A stretch of DNA of 64,000 nt from Bradyrhizobium canariense (GTDB taxonomy: Bacteria; Pseudomonadota; Alphaproteobacteria; Rhizobiales; Xanthobacteraceae). The notes beneath the pieces are model-generated. The model had not been told where the DNA came from and searched no databases. It saw only the letters and a list, made by a program, of their open reading frames with translations. Position 1 is the first letter of the stretch. The number at the start of each line of letters is the position of its first letter. The stretch lies in the NCBI RefSeq assembly GCF_900105125.1, contig NZ_LT629750.1:4236001-4300000 (forward strand), written 5' to 3'. Both the position numbers and the translations under genes were made by a program. This document shows, piece after piece, positions 63,371-64,000 of the stretch.

Positions 63371-64000
63371 ATGAAGCTGACCCAGCAACAGATCGACGAC
63401 TTCAACCGCGAAGGCTGGCTGTTTTTGCCGGAGTTGTTCAGCCGCGAGGAGGTCGACCTGCTGGCGCGCGAGGCGGGGGGCATCTACGACGCCAACCGGC
63501 CGGAGGTGTGGCGGGAGAAAAGCGGCGCGCCGCGCACCGCCTTCGCCGCGCATCTCTACAACGAGGCGTTCGGCCTGCTCGGCGCCCATCCGCGCATGAT
63601 CGATCCGGTGGAGCAGATCTTCGGCGAGAAGGTCTACATGCATCAGTACAAGATCAACGCCAAATCGGCCTTCACCGGCGACGTCTGGCAGTGGCACCAG
63701 GACTACGGCACCTGGAAGCGCGACGACGGCATGCCGCAGCCGCGGGCGATGAATATCGCGATTTTCCTCGACGAGGTGATGCCGATCAATGGTCCGCTGA
63801 TGCTGGTGCCGAAGAGCCAGCACGCCGGCGATCTCAAGGCGGCGCACGACCTTCAGACCACGTCATATCCGCTGTGGACACTGGATGAGGAAACGGTAAC
63901 ACGATTGGTGAAGGAAGGCGGCATCGTCGCGCCGACTGGCAAGGCCGGCGGCATGCTGATGTTCCACGGCAATCTGGTTCACGGTTCGGCCGGCAACATC
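63371..64000 (+). CDS. Phytanoyl-CoA dioxygenase-family protein, partial
   Basis: Fe(II)/2-oxoglutarate-dependent hydroxylase of the PhyH family; the first 210 residues are visible and the gene runs off the right edge. The iron-binding HxD motif is His109-Gln-Asp111 in QWHQDYGTW, and the distal histidine is near 204 in NLVHGSAGN. The N-terminal DDFNREGWLFLPELFSREEVDLL is the family opening. The ATG follows AAAGGAGG. Members hydroxylate small molecules such as phytanoyl-CoA or ectoine; the substrate here is unknown. Confidence 0.9.
   Translation, partial: MKLTQQQIDDFNREGWLFLPELFSREEVDLLAREAGGIYDANRPEVWREKSGAPRTAFAAHLYNEAFGLLGAHPRMIDPVEQIFGEKVYMHQYKINAKSAFTGDVWQWHQDYGTWKRDDGMPQPRAMNIAIFLDEVMPINGPLMLVPKSQHAGDLKAAHDLQTTSYPLWTLDEETVTRLVKEGGIVAPTGKAGGMLMFHGNLVHGSAGNI

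Overview
The window is GC-rich, densely packed chromosomal DNA from an alphaproteobacterium. The complete oxygen-dependent (Cob-type) B12 gene set, NiCoT transporter, PepSY/TonB pair, GST and acyl-CoA gene content, and the palindromic CGTCATGCCCGGGC... intergenic repeats all point to a Bradyrhizobium/Rhodopseudomonas-like member of the Nitrobacteraceae. This placement is inference; no rRNA is present.

Positions 1-11.4 kb form a CoA-thioester catabolic island. A leftward operon runs acyl-CoA synthetase, SDR, two acyl-CoA dehydrogenases and thiolase (cut by the window edge). A rightward pair encodes a second SDR and a glutathione transferase. A leftward pair encodes a GST-kappa/HCCA-isomerase-like protein and a family III CoA-transferase. 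An HxlR regulator and a branched-chain-type ABC binding protein complete it. The promoters share a 17-bp GTTC-N7-GAAC inverted repeat, suggesting one local regulon. The substrate is unknown.

Positions 12-14 kb hold a divergent Lrp-family regulator and D-amino-acid dehydrogenase pair. From 14 to 43 kb lies a near-complete cobalamin supercluster. Three cobalamin riboswitches control (i) a TonB receptor plus PepSY membrane protein, (ii) cobT-cobU-cobS-phosphatase-cobF-bluB, and (iii) DUF1636-cobW-cobN-cobH-cobI-cobJ-cobL-cobE-cobM-cobB-cobA. Between them sit a CobZ/TcuA-like flavoprotein, cobC, cobD, cobQ and cobO, and cobK runs antisense inside the third operon. No CobG is present, so the flavoprotein is the likely precorrin-3B synthase. 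The cobaltochelatase small subunits are not in the window. A NiCoT cobalt/nickel permease closes the region.

Positions 43-49 kb contain an orphan Flp pilin with a clear terminator, a GT87-type membrane protein, a large membrane protein with an embedded spermidine-synthase-like domain, and an initiator tRNA-Met with its terminator. Positions 49-64 kb hold oxidative and hydrolytic enzymes: aldehyde dehydrogenase, GMC oxidoreductase, SDRs, quinone oxidoreductase, two related metallo-beta-lactamase-fold hydrolases, an FAH-family hydrolase, GST, a DNA alkyl-transferase, tandem alpha/beta hydrolases, a TyrA-like dehydrogenase, an FCD-type GntR regulator with a perfect 20-bp palindrome upstream, and a phytanoyl-CoA dioxygenase-family gene cut by the right edge.
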